From assembly GCA_942493305.1 (NCBI GenBank), contig OW818686.1:1798001-1862000 (forward strand): a DNA stretch of 64,000 nucleotides. The letters run 5' to 3'. This document shows, in pieces, positions 33,260-41,144 of this stretch. Numbering within the stretch: position 1 is the first letter of the stretch; each line of letters opens with the position of its first letter. Made by a program: the position numbers and the translations under genes. The stretch is from UBA7672 sp030824255. Lineage in GTDB: Bacteria; Pseudomonadota; Alphaproteobacteria; Caulobacterales; Hyphomonadaceae. The notes under the pieces are model-generated. The model was not told the origin of the DNA, ran no database searches, and worked only from the letters and a program-made list of their open reading frames with translations.

Positions 33260-35263
33260 TTAGTTCCTGACCTCGTCGCGGAAGCGCACGCCGAAGAAGA
33301 CGCCCTGGGGTTGGCCGAGATAGCCGATGACTTCCTCGTACTCCTCATCGAGGAGGTTCTCGATGCGGGTGTAAACTTCAACCTGGTCGTTGACCTCCCA
33401 CGACGCGCCGAGGCGGACGAGGGTGTAGGGATCGACACTGGTGCGGGAGAAGGTGGAGAAGTCGGTATCGTAGGTGTCGCCGGTGTAGGAGAGGCCGAGG
33501 TTCAGTTGCACCGGGCCGCCGAAGACGGTCCAGCGTGCGTCGAGCGAGGCCTGATCTTCAGCGCGGCGAATCTCGATGCCCGCCGGTTCGGTCGAGTCGA
33601 GCTTGGTGTACGTGCCGTAGATCGACAGGTCTTCGATCGGCGTGGCGGAGACGGTGAACTCCCAGCCCTTGCGCTCCGAGTCGCTCGTGGAGTTGAGCGG
33701 CGTTGCAACGAAGGTCGGCGGCGTGAACGAGGTGAAGATCTCGTTCTCGAGCTCCGACGAGAAGTAGGTCAGGTCGAGCACGAGATTGCCGTCGAGCAGC
33801 GTCTGTTCGACGCCGGCATCCCAGCCGAAGGCTTCCTCGGGGATGAGATCCGGATTGCCGATGAACGAGCCGGGGTTGAAACCGAACTGTTCGATGAAGG
33901 TCGGCGCGGTGACGCCCGTGCCGGCCGACGCATGGAGGCGTGTGCCGGAGTTCGGGATGGCCCAGGCGCCCGAGACGCTCCACGTTTCCGCGTTCTGGAA
34001 GGCGTCGTTATCGTCATGGCGCAGCGTTGCGGTGATATATAGCTGGCTGGCGATTTCGGCGCGGTATTGCAGGCCGATGCCGGCGAGCGAGCGGGACTCT
34101 TCGCGCGAAGACAGTGCGTCCTTGTATTCCTCTTCCTCGGCTTCTGCGAAGCCGGTGAGGAAGCTCAGAAATTCATCGGGGCCGAAGCTCCAGGTCGATT
34201 TGACGCCATAGGTCGTGCGGGTTGCATCAACGCCGCTGGGCGAGAGCGGGATCAGGAGCAGGTCCGCCGGCGGTGTCGGCAGGAAGGGGAAGTTGGTGGT
34301 GGTGGAGCGCCGACTTTCGTCGATGTGCGAGGCGGAGAAAACTGTCTCCCACGCGCCGTCGAACGGATCGAGCGTGGCGGAGGCGCCGAACAGCACCTGG
34401 TCGTGTTCGGTGGTGGAGGCGTCGTCATAGGTGCGGCCGGCAATCGGCGGATCATATGCCTGTCCGTCGAGTTCGGACTGCTTGGTGGAGTAGCGCACGA
34501 CGCCGTTGACGCGCAGCATGTCCGAGATCTTCGCCCCGCCGCGCAGGTTGAGCGTGGTGATCTCGTTGCCCTCCTTGTCGCCGGGTACGCCGCCGACGCC
34601 GACAGCAGGCACGCCATTCGCCGTCTGGTCGGGCGACACGTCGTAGCCATCAGTGGTGATGTGGCTGAGCGAGAGGGTGGCGAAGGTGTCGCCATCGCCG
34701 ATCCCGCCGAAGGCCTCGGCTTCGAGCGTGTCGAAGGAGCCGGCCTCGACCGAAGCGCCATAATAGTGGCCGTTGATCTCGCGGCGCGAGACGAGGTTCA
34801 CGACGCCGGCGAGTGCGTTGGAGCCGTAAAGGCCGCTTTGCGGGCCGCGCAGGACTTCGATGCGCTCAACATCGCCTGCGAGGAGGGTGGAGAAGTCTGT
34901 CTCGCCCTGGTCGGGGCTGGAGATGTCGATGCCATCGAGGAGGACGAGCGTGTGGTTGGCCTCGGCGCCGCGGATGCGGGCCTGGGTCAGCGCGCCGGGA
35001 GCGCCCGCGCGGTTGATCGACACGCCGGGCACCTGACGCAGCACGTCCGAGACGTAGGTGTAGCCCTGGTCTTCGATCAGGTCGCCGGAGATCACGGTGA
35101 TGCTCTGGCCGACCTTCCCGTATTCCACCGGCGTGGCCGAGCCGGTGATGACGACGGTGTCCTTCGCTTCGTCAGCGGCTGATTGTGCAAAGGCTGCGGG
35201 CGCCATGGCGATTGCGCCAAGCGCTGCGAGCGCGATGCGGGAAGAGGTGAATTGCAGTTTCAT
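33260..35263 (-). CDS. btuB: TonB-dependent outer-membrane cobalamin receptor BtuB
   Basis: 667 residues. Signal peptide ending AFAQ near 26, a TonB-box-like DTVVITG near 35-41, plug domain (VSDVLRQVPGVSINRAGAPG, RIRGAEANHTLVLLDGIDI, LAGDVERIEVLRGPQSGLYGSNALAGVVNLVSR), then a beta barrel ending in ...FRDEVRN. The cobalamin riboswitch upstream and the btuFCD genes downstream identify the ligand as B12 or a relative. First gene of btuB-btuF-btuC-btuD. The Shine-Dalgarno GGAGA sits inside a hairpin next to the ATG. Confidence 0.92.
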   Translation of the reverse strand: MKLQFTSSRIALAALGAIAMAPAAFAQSAADEAKDTVVITGSATPVEYGKVGQSITVISGDLIEDQGYTYVSDVLRQVPGVSINRAGAPGALTQARIRGAEANHTLVLLDGIDISSPDQGETDFSTLLAGDVERIEVLRGPQSGLYGSNALAGVVNLVSRREINGHYYGASVEAGSFDTLEAEAFGGIGDGDTFATLSLSHITTDGYDVSPDQTANGVPAVGVGGVPGDKEGNEITTLNLRGGAKISDMLRVNGVVRYSTKQSELDGQAYDPPIAGRTYDDASTTEHDQVLFGASATLDPFDGAWETVFSASHIDESRRSTTTNFPFLPTPPADLLLIPLSPSGVDATRTTYGVKSTWSFGPDEFLSFLTGFAEAEEEEYKDALSSREESRSLAGIGLQYRAEIASQLYITATLRHDDNDAFQNAETWSVSGAWAIPNSGTRLHASAGTGVTAPTFIEQFGFNPGSFIGNPDLIPEEAFGWDAGVEQTLLDGNLVLDLTYFSSELENEIFTSFTPPTFVATPLNSTSDSERKGWEFTVSATPIEDLSIYGTYTKLDSTEPAGIEIRRAEDQASLDARWTVFGGPVQLNLGLSYTGDTYDTDFSTFSRTSVDPYTLVRLGASWEVNDQVEVYTRIENLLDEEYEEVIGYLGQPQGVFFGVRFRDEVRN

Positions 35264-35271
35264 ATAAAGAC

Positions 35272-35291
35272 GTCTCCAAAAGGTTGGAGAC
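35272..35291 (-). promoter_or_regulatory. Hairpin sequestering the btuB ribosome binding site
   Basis: On the minus strand GTCTCCAA and TTGGAGAC pair (8 bp, loop of 4). The 3' arm contains GGAGA, the btuB Shine-Dalgarno, about 9 bp before the ATG. Placed between riboswitch and start, it is a likely expression platform acting on translation initiation. Confidence 0.65.
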
Positions 35292-35397
35292 CGCTCATCC
35301 GCATTGCGTCATCGCCGCGCGGATGCACGGTCCTAGACGTCGCCAAGCGGAAATACTTCCGTTCGCGTGGCCCATCCCCGGACCATCGAAAGACGAC

Positions 35398-35575
35398 TGC
35401 GTCAGGCAGGTCTCCTGGCTCGCGGGTCAACGCTTGTGCGCATCGCCTTCCCGGTTGGCCCCGAAGGACTTTCCCAGTGGCAGTGATGCGCGGCTCGCCG
35501 CTTACAGTTGCGGGGGCAGCCCGGGTTTTTCATCCCGGTTCCCTTTTGATCCCCTTTCGGGGAACCTGTCGCGAG
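35398..35575 (-). promoter_or_regulatory. Cobalamin riboswitch
   Basis: Read on the minus strand, the 5' ACAGGTTCCCC and 3' GGAGACCTGCCTG strands form P1; between them lie the conserved AAAGGGAACCGGG segment, the CTGCCCCCGCAACTGTAAGCGG core, the B12-box element GCCACTGGG (35474-35482 on the plus strand) and GGGAAGGC. These are the hallmark blocks of the AdoCbl-type aptamer. It lies about 135 bp upstream of btuB and represses the import operon when cobalamin is abundant; the hairpin at 35272-35291 is the probable output. Confidence 0.95.
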
Positions 35576-35705
35576 CGGATCAATACCCGGACTGGTGACC
35601 GGGGCAAGTGTCGTTAGGACACACCTCTCAGGGTTGTGGTGGACGGCCAACCCGAGATCAGGCCCATAGTGCACAGGAAACACTGGTTAAGCCGCGCTTA
35701 CACAC

Positions 35706-35721
35706 TGGCACATCGCTTGCT
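35706..35721 (+). promoter_or_regulatory. Sigma-54 (RpoN) promoter
   Basis: TGGCACATCGCTTGCT matches the -24/-12 consensus TGGCAC-N5-TTGCW exactly, with GG and GC 12 nt apart. Transcription would start near 35733, about 45 bp before the deacetylase GTG. The 100 bp upstream could hold an enhancer-binding site. A CtrA-like TTAA-N7-TTAC lies at 35687-35701. Confidence 0.72.
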
Positions 35722-35777
35722 GATAAGGAGATGGAGCGGGGCATTCCATTGCCGCATTCGGCGGCCGGGCTATCGCT

Positions 35778-36581
35778 GTGGTTAAGAAAGTTCTCAGTCG
35801 TATTGCACACTCGGTCGGAGTGGACCGGAAGCGGTTTGCCGCGGGACGGATGTGCTGCGAGCGCCACCTGCTGGCGTGGACCGGGCGGGCGCGCAACCGG
35901 TATATCGGCCGCATCCTCTGCTACCACACGGTGGGGCAGGAGGAGTGGGGCACGAATGACGTCACGCCGAGCCAGCTGCGGCGGCATATCGAGCTCGCGC
36001 TTGAGGCGGGCTACCACTTCGTGCCGGCGTCCGAGCTGGCGGCGACAGGCGGCGGACCGAAAGACCTGGCAATCACATTTGACGATGGCCTGAAGAGCGT
36101 GGCGACGACAGCCGCGCCGATCATGAAGGAATACAACCTGCCGTGGACGTTCTTCCCGGTGTCGGACTGGGCGGACGACAAGGTGGAGTGGATATCGCCG
36201 CTGGTGATGAGCTGGCGCGACATCGAGGCCCTGCTGGCGGCGGGCGCGGAAATGGGCAGCCATTCTGCGACGCACCCCGACTTCGGAAAGATCGGGATGC
36301 AGCAGATGGTGGATGAGCTGGCCGGGTCGCGCGATACGTTCGCCCGAAGGCTGGGATTTGCGCCGAAGACATTCGCGATCCCGCTGGGTCAGTCGATGAA
36401 CTGGAAGCCCCAGTCGATGAAGGCCGCGCAGGACGCGGGCTATGACGTGATCTATGCGCAGGCCGAACAGACGCGGCCGACCGGCACGATCCCGCGCACC
36501 TTCGTTACCAAGTTCGATGGCGACCGGATCTTCCGGTCGTTGCTGAAGGGCAAGTTTGATTACTGGGAAGAATGGGTGTGA
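35778..36581 (+). CDS. Polysaccharide deacetylase (NodB-homology) family protein
   Basis: 267 residues. NodB motifs: ITFDDGLKS (D-D metal site, near 97-105), SHSATHPDFGK (H-x3-H, near 161-171) and AIPLGQSMNW; the typical motif 3 arginine region is weaker. The protein would de-N- or de-O-acetylate a polysaccharide. Residues 1-45 are basic without a clear signal peptide, suggesting a cytoplasmic or membrane-associated enzyme. GTG start; a GATAAGGAG lies some 50 nt upstream, not next to the start. First gene of the sigma-54-driven operon; overlaps the next by 10 bp. Confidence 0.84.
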   Translation: MVKKVLSRIAHSVGVDRKRFAAGRMCCERHLLAWTGRARNRYIGRILCYHTVGQEEWGTNDVTPSQLRRHIELALEAGYHFVPASELAATGGGPKDLAITFDDGLKSVATTAAPIMKEYNLPWTFFPVSDWADDKVEWISPLVMSWRDIEALLAAGAEMGSHSATHPDFGKIGMQQMVDELAGSRDTFARRLGFAPKTFAIPLGQSMNWKPQSMKAAQDAGYDVIYAQAEQTRPTGTIPRTFVTKFDGDRIFRSLLKGKFDYWEEWV

Positions 36582-37537
36582 ACGACAACCGCCTGCTCAT
36601 CTCGGTCATCGTGCCGACTTGCGACCGCCCCGCTCTGCTGCGCGAGGCGCTGGCGAGCATCCGCGCGATCGAGACGGACAGGCTGGCGTTCGAGATACTG
36701 GTCGGCGACAACGGGACCGTCCCGGAAACCCGCATCGTTGCCGAAACGTTCGGAGCGAGCTGGATCAAGGTGAATCGCATTGGCGCGGGGGCCGCGCGCA
36801 ATGCAGCACTGAGGGCCGCGAAGGGCGAATTCATTGCCTTTCTCGACGATGACGATGTCTGGCTCAAAGACAATGTAGCGCCGCAAGTGGCGATGATGCG
36901 CAGGGATGCAAGCATCGACGCCGTGTTCGGGCAGGTGATCTCGACTGACCAGGAGCTGACGCCGCAGACCCCGCCCTGGCCCGCAAATCCGGGCATTGGC
37001 GATGGCCTTGTGCGGGCGATGCTGTCTTCGTACTATCCACAGCTGGGTGCGACCGTGGTGCGGGCGACCGCAGCAAGGGTGGTTGGGCTGTTTGACGAAA
37101 CTCTATTGGGCGACCAGGACTGGGACTGGCAGCTGCGTCTCGCGCGGCGGCGCAGGGTCGGCTTCACTGCGACTCCCGGCGTGCTGTTCCGGCAGAGGCC
37201 GCCCGGTTCATTCGACAAGCTGCGGCTGACGCGCGTGGGCTTTGCGCGAAAGGTTTTCCTGCGCCATGCGCTGCCGGAATGGAAAGTGTTCGGCAATCCG
37301 GTCGGGCTGGCGAAGAGCTATTCGCAGACCCTGCGCCAGTACTTCGACTATTTCGTCGAGGCGGCTGTGAGCCGCGCGGGCAGGGGCGAACGGGCCGAGG
37401 CGCGCAGCGCGCTGGCGGGCGCGTTCAAGGTGTTCCCTGCGCGGACCGTTTTTCATGTGGTGATACGCCAGAGGCTGCGTTCGGCGGCCCTTAGGACCTT
37501 GTTGCCCAGCGGCAAGCCGCAGCTGGGGACTTTGTAG
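36572..37537 (+). CDS. Family 2 glycosyltransferase
   Basis: 321 residues. GT-A core: SVIVPTCDRPALLREALASI near 11-30, LVGDNGT, GAGAARNAALRAAKGEFIAFLDDDDVWL near 72-99 (DDD metal motif) and GDQDWDWQLRLAR near 178, a variant of the usual ED catalytic block. Followed by an Arg-rich tail. Transfers a sugar to an undetermined acceptor. Overlaps the deacetylase stop; the GT8 gene begins 1 bp after its stop. Confidence 0.86.
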   Translation: MGVNDNRLLISVIVPTCDRPALLREALASIRAIETDRLAFEILVGDNGTVPETRIVAETFGASWIKVNRIGAGAARNAALRAAKGEFIAFLDDDDVWLKDNVAPQVAMMRRDASIDAVFGQVISTDQELTPQTPPWPANPGIGDGLVRAMLSSYYPQLGATVVRATAARVVGLFDETLLGDQDWDWQLRLARRRRVGFTATPGVLFRQRPPGSFDKLRLTRVGFARKVFLRHALPEWKVFGNPVGLAKSYSQTLRQYFDYFVEAAVSRAGRGERAEARSALAGAFKVFPARTVFHVVIRQRLRSAALRTLLPSGKPQLGTL

Positions 37538-38446
37538 ATGAGCGAGCGGATCGACGTCGCGTTTGGATTCGACGCGCGCTATGCGCCGCACGCGGCCAAT
37601 GTGATGGCCTCGATCGTGCGCCACGCACCGGGGGCGAGACTGCGCTTCATCGCGCTGCAGGCGGACATGACGGCCGAGCAGAAAGCGCAGATGCAGGCCG
37701 CCGTGCCGGGGCCGGAATTCGTCTGGATCGATGTGGGCGATGACGACCTGCCGCCGTATGCGACGCGCGGGCACCTCAACCGCACCGTTCTGTTCAGGCT
37801 GGGTCTCGAGAAGATGGCGCCGGCAGACTGCAACCGCGTGCTCTACATCGACGCCGATGTGATCGTGGTGGGCGACATTCGCGAACTGTGGACGTTCGAC
37901 ATGGGACCACACGCGCTCGCGACTGTGACGGACTGCTATCAGGACGCCGAGAAGTTTGCCGAGACGTGGGGCCTGTCGAAGGGCGGGCGGTACTTCAACG
38001 CCGGCGTGCAGGTGATCGACCTGAAGAAAGTGCGCGCGGAAAAGCTGTTCTCGCGGGCGCTGGATTTTGTGGTCGCGAATGACTCCAAGCTGCTGCTCGG
38101 AGACCAGGACGCGTTGAACTACGTGTTCTGGAAGAATTCCGCCGTGCTGGAGCCGACCTGGAATGTGCAGCGTTTCCTGCGGCCGCGGGATGTCAGGGCG
38201 GAGACCGCGCCCGACCGGCGCTGGGGCCACGCCAAGCCGCGGCTGATCCATTATATCGGTACGGAAAAGCCGTGGATGCCCAATGTCTGGCATCCCTGGG
38301 CCTGGCTGTACTGGGAGAACCTCAAACGGACGCCGTATCTCGCACACGTGCGAAAGGCATTCGGGATGGACTTCAACCAGCTGATGCGGCTGAGGCTGCG
38401 TTGGTGGCTGAGAGCGTTCGCCCGCAGCACGACGACCCAGCCGTAA
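37538..38446 (+). CDS. Family 8 glycosyltransferase (LgtC-like)
   Basis: 302 residues. GT8 hallmarks: an N-terminal FDARYAPHAANVMASI, HLNRTVLFRL, the DxD in RVLYIDADVIVVGD near 104, NAGVQVIDLKK near 152, GDQDALNYVF near 186 and HYIGTEKPW near 236 (the last His/Gly metal and sugar-contact region). A retaining galactosyl- or glucosyltransferase of LPS/capsule type. A C-terminal basic amphipathic segment (RLRWWLRAFARS) suggests membrane association. In tandem with the GT2 gene. Confidence 0.88.
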   Translation: MSERIDVAFGFDARYAPHAANVMASIVRHAPGARLRFIALQADMTAEQKAQMQAAVPGPEFVWIDVGDDDLPPYATRGHLNRTVLFRLGLEKMAPADCNRVLYIDADVIVVGDIRELWTFDMGPHALATVTDCYQDAEKFAETWGLSKGGRYFNAGVQVIDLKKVRAEKLFSRALDFVVANDSKLLLGDQDALNYVFWKNSAVLEPTWNVQRFLRPRDVRAETAPDRRWGHAKPRLIHYIGTEKPWMPNVWHPWAWLYWENLKRTPYLAHVRKAFGMDFNQLMRLRLRWWLRAFARSTTTQP

Positions 38447-38500
38447 CGATGGCGAAAGACATTTCGCGTTCGGTGCGGGGCAGGTCCCGCAGGGGGTGGA

Positions 38501-40048
38501 ATGTCGCTGGCCGATTCTGCAGAGAGAAGCACGTACGCCCGGCTTGAACAGCTGGCGATGCTGGGCGCTGTCGTGCTGGCGGCGGTCTATGCGGCGATCG
38601 TGATTGCGTTTGCCTCAACCGGCTCATTCTACACGCTGGACGATCCCTTTATTCACATGGCGCTGGCCGAGAACCTGGCGCGCGGGCATTTCGGCGTGAA
38701 TCTCGGCGAGGTCTCCAACCCGTCCTCGTCGATCCTGTGGCCGTGGCTGCTGGCGGCATTCGAGAAGTTCGGGCTGATGCTGTGGGCGCCATTGCTGGTG
38801 AACATTGCGTGCTTTGTCGCGACGCTGCGTGTCGTGCTGGCGTTCTGTCTGGCGCGATTGGCGCCGGAGGGGCGGGCGTGGCCGGTTCTCGCGCTGGCTG
38901 GTGCGGGGCTGCTGGCGTTCAACGTGTTCGGCGTGATCTTCACGGGGATGGAGCACAGCCTGCATGTGCTGCTGACCATGATCGTCGTGACGCGCGCAAT
39001 CGACGGGAAGCATGATGCGCTGGCGTTCGCCGCGATGGTGCTGAGCCCGCTGGTGCGGTTCGAGGGATTTCTTGGCGTGGCGTTTGGCGCGGGCGCGGCG
39101 CTGGTCGATCGCCGCTGGATGTTTGCGGCGGGGGCGGTTGTGCTGTCGCTGGCGATGGTGGGCGGCTATGCGCTGTGGCTGACCAGCATCGGATTGCCGG
39201 CGCTGCCGAGTTCGGTGCTGAGCAAGTCTGCGCTGTCGAGCGGCGTGGTCGATGGCGGGGGTGGCGGTGGCTTGTTCGCCAACTTGTCCTTCAACCTGAT
39301 GACGCCGTCGGCGCCGGTCTTCCTCCTGCTTGCTGGCCTGCTGGCGTTTGGCGCCGTGAAGCGCAAGGGGCGTGACCGCTGGCTTGCGCTGGGGATGCTG
39401 GGCGTGCTGGTGCTGGCGTTCCTGGCTGGCAAGTTCAACGGGTATGGGCGCTATGAAGCCTATGCTCTGATGGCGGCCGGGCTGGCGTGCGTGCATCTGT
39501 TCGCGGGGCCGATACGTGCGGTGCTGGCCGTGCCGGTGCGCATGATGATGCTGTGCATCGGCTTGCTCGTGGTGTGCCTGCGCATCGGGCCCTATGTGGC
39601 GATGACGACGCCCATGGCCGCGCGCAATATCGACCGGCAGCAGCATCAGATGCATCGGATGGTGACGCAGTGCTGGAAGCAGCCGGTGGCGATCAACGAT
39701 CTTGGCTGGGTGAGTTTCCGCAATGACGGCTATGTGCTGGACCTTTGGGGGCTCGGCAATGAGGCGGCGCGCAAGGCGCGGGCGGCGCATGAAACGGGGT
39801 GGATGGGGCGGCTTGTTGCGGAGAAGGATGTTGAGCTTGCCATCCTCTATCCCGACTGGTTCGACGATCTGCCGCGGGACTGGGTGAAGGTCGGCGAAAT
39901 CGGTTTCAATGATCCGGCGATCACCGCACATGCGGCGGCGGCGACAGTATTCGCCACCAATCCGGAGGCAGCGAACGATATTCGCGCCTGTCTGGAGGAA
40001 ATCTCTGGTTCTATGCCTGAGGGGGCGTGGGCTAAGGTCACCAGCTGA
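38501..40048 (+). CDS. Multi-TM GT-C-like glycosyltransferase
   Basis: 515 residues with roughly nine or ten TM helices. The first luminal loop carries the GT-C-style acidic motif LDDPFIHMALAENLARGHFGVN near 47-68, and the C-terminal soluble domain (about 370-515) contains INDLGWVSFRN and LWGLGNEAARKARA. GT-C enzymes use polyprenyl-phosphate sugars in the periplasm. The family is not closely named; the label rests on topology and the DD motif. Last transferase gene of the operon, starting 54 bp after GT8. Confidence 0.72.
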   Translation: MSLADSAERSTYARLEQLAMLGAVVLAAVYAAIVIAFASTGSFYTLDDPFIHMALAENLARGHFGVNLGEVSNPSSSILWPWLLAAFEKFGLMLWAPLLVNIACFVATLRVVLAFCLARLAPEGRAWPVLALAGAGLLAFNVFGVIFTGMEHSLHVLLTMIVVTRAIDGKHDALAFAAMVLSPLVRFEGFLGVAFGAGAALVDRRWMFAAGAVVLSLAMVGGYALWLTSIGLPALPSSVLSKSALSSGVVDGGGGGGLFANLSFNLMTPSAPVFLLLAGLLAFGAVKRKGRDRWLALGMLGVLVLAFLAGKFNGYGRYEAYALMAAGLACVHLFAGPIRAVLAVPVRMMMLCIGLLVVCLRIGPYVAMTTPMAARNIDRQQHQMHRMVTQCWKQPVAINDLGWVSFRNDGYVLDLWGLGNEAARKARAAHETGWMGRLVAEKDVELAILYPDWFDDLPRDWVKVGEIGFNDPAITAHAAAATVFATNPEAANDIRACLEEISGSMPEGAWAKVTS

Positions 40049-40050
40049 AA

Positions 40051-40740
40051 ATGCCGGAGACGCAGATGCACCCGCTGGACCGCCCGATCTGGACCGCGCT
40101 CGACACGCGCCATGCGCATTTTTCAAGCGGCGGGGAGCTGGCGCGGCGCTATCCGGCGGAGGTTAGCCCGTTCGTGATGGGGCGCGATCATTCGCCGGAA
40201 GCTCTGGCGGCGATGGTTTCGCTGATGGGCGAGGGCGAGGATATTTCGGTTGTCGAGGTTGATCCGCCGATGGCGCCGGCAGGCGTGCGCGAGACGCGGC
40301 TGCAGCTGCACCAGATGGTGTGGGGCACGTTTCCAGGCGTAGGCGAGACAGCATTCGACATCCGGCCGTTGGGGGAAGCGGAAGCGGCGGAGATGCTGGC
40401 GTTGGCGACGCTGACGAAGCCGGGGCCGTTCCGCACGCGGACGCATACGATGGGGCGGTTCGTCGGCGTGCGCGAAGAGGGGAGGCTGATCGCGATGGCG
40501 GGCGAGCGGCTGCACGCACCGGGATTTCACGAGATCAGCGCTGTGTGCACGCATCCGGACTGGCAGGGGCGCGGACTTGGCGCGGCGCTGATGAAAGCCG
40601 TGGGCGCAAGGATGATACAGGAAGGGGACCAGCCCTTCCTGCACACCTATGCCAGCAACGCGACCGCGATCGCGCTCTACAGGAAGCTCGGTTTTGTGGT
40701 GCGCGCAGATGTGGTCCACGCGCAATGGACGCGCGCCTAG
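40051..40740 (+). CDS. GNAT family N-acetyltransferase
   Basis: 229 residues in two parts. The N-terminal half (about 1-105) has weak GNAT-like traces, and the C-terminal half has the acetyl-CoA motif HPDWQGRGLGAALMKAVGARM near 168-188 and YASNATAIALYRKLGFV near 200-216, typical of the FR47-like/RimI branch. Starts 2 bp after the GT-C gene stop, hence co-transcribed; could acetylate a sugar or an amine, but there is no direct evidence. Alternative start at 40066. The VOC gene converges on it with a 4-bp overlap. Confidence 0.82.
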   Translation: MPETQMHPLDRPIWTALDTRHAHFSSGGELARRYPAEVSPFVMGRDHSPEALAAMVSLMGEGEDISVVEVDPPMAPAGVRETRLQLHQMVWGTFPGVGETAFDIRPLGEAEAAEMLALATLTKPGPFRTRTHTMGRFVGVREEGRLIAMAGERLHAPGFHEISAVCTHPDWQGRGLGAALMKAVGARMIQEGDQPFLHTYASNATAIALYRKLGFVVRADVVHAQWTRA

Positions 40741-41126
40741 CGCGGGATCTCTTCCGATTGATAGACGGAGAAGACGTGGCCGTCAGGGTCGCCGAGGTCG
40801 GCGGACCAGCCGCCGGGCGCTTCGCTGAGGGGCGTGACGATGGTGGCGCCCTTTTTTGCGAGGCCCTCAACGATCCCGTCGATGCCTCCTTCGGCCAGTG
40901 TGAAGACGATGATGGGCGACTGGCCCGCCTTCGCTTCGGGATTGCCGAAGAAGATGAGGTCAATACCGCCGGCCGTATGGGCGATCAGGAAGTCGCCGCC
41001 GTGTTCAGACCCATCGCCAGGCACGCGGTCGACGCTCAGACCAAGCGTGTCGCGATAGAAGGCTTCGGTGCGGTCAACGTCAGACACGTAATAGACAATG
41101 TTTCCGATCGCATATCTGCCGAGCAT
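40737..41126 (-). CDS. VOC-family (glyoxalase/bleomycin resistance fold) protein
   Basis: 129 residues, one VOC domain: paired beta-alpha-beta modules with YYVSDVDRTEAFYRDTLGL near 12-30, SPIIVFTLAEGGI and APGGWSADLGDPDGHVFSVYQS near 105-126. His and Glu metal positions typical of glyoxalase I are only partly visible, so dioxygenase, glyoxalase or ligand-binding roles are all open. Downstream of the sigma factor gene by 18 bp, so the two are probably one operon. Confidence 0.86.
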   Translation of the reverse strand: MLGRYAIGNIVYYVSDVDRTEAFYRDTLGLSVDRVPGDGSEHGGDFLIAHTAGGIDLIFFGNPEAKAGQSPIIVFTLAEGGIDGIVEGLAKKGATIVTPLSEAPGGWSADLGDPDGHVFSVYQSEEIPR

Positions 41127-41144
41127 GGGTGTCTCCTTATCTGC

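Noticed and set aside
33147..33260. btuF beginning at the ATG overlapping the btuB stop
   Set aside because: It would place about 45 non-signal residues, encoded by palindromic repeats, before the signal peptide; the TTG at 33146 has a better Shine-Dalgarno and n-region. Kept as an alternative.
38624..40126. 500-residue open frame on the minus strand opposite the GT-C-like gene
   Set aside because: His/Arg/Gln-rich shadow. The plus frame has clear membrane helices.
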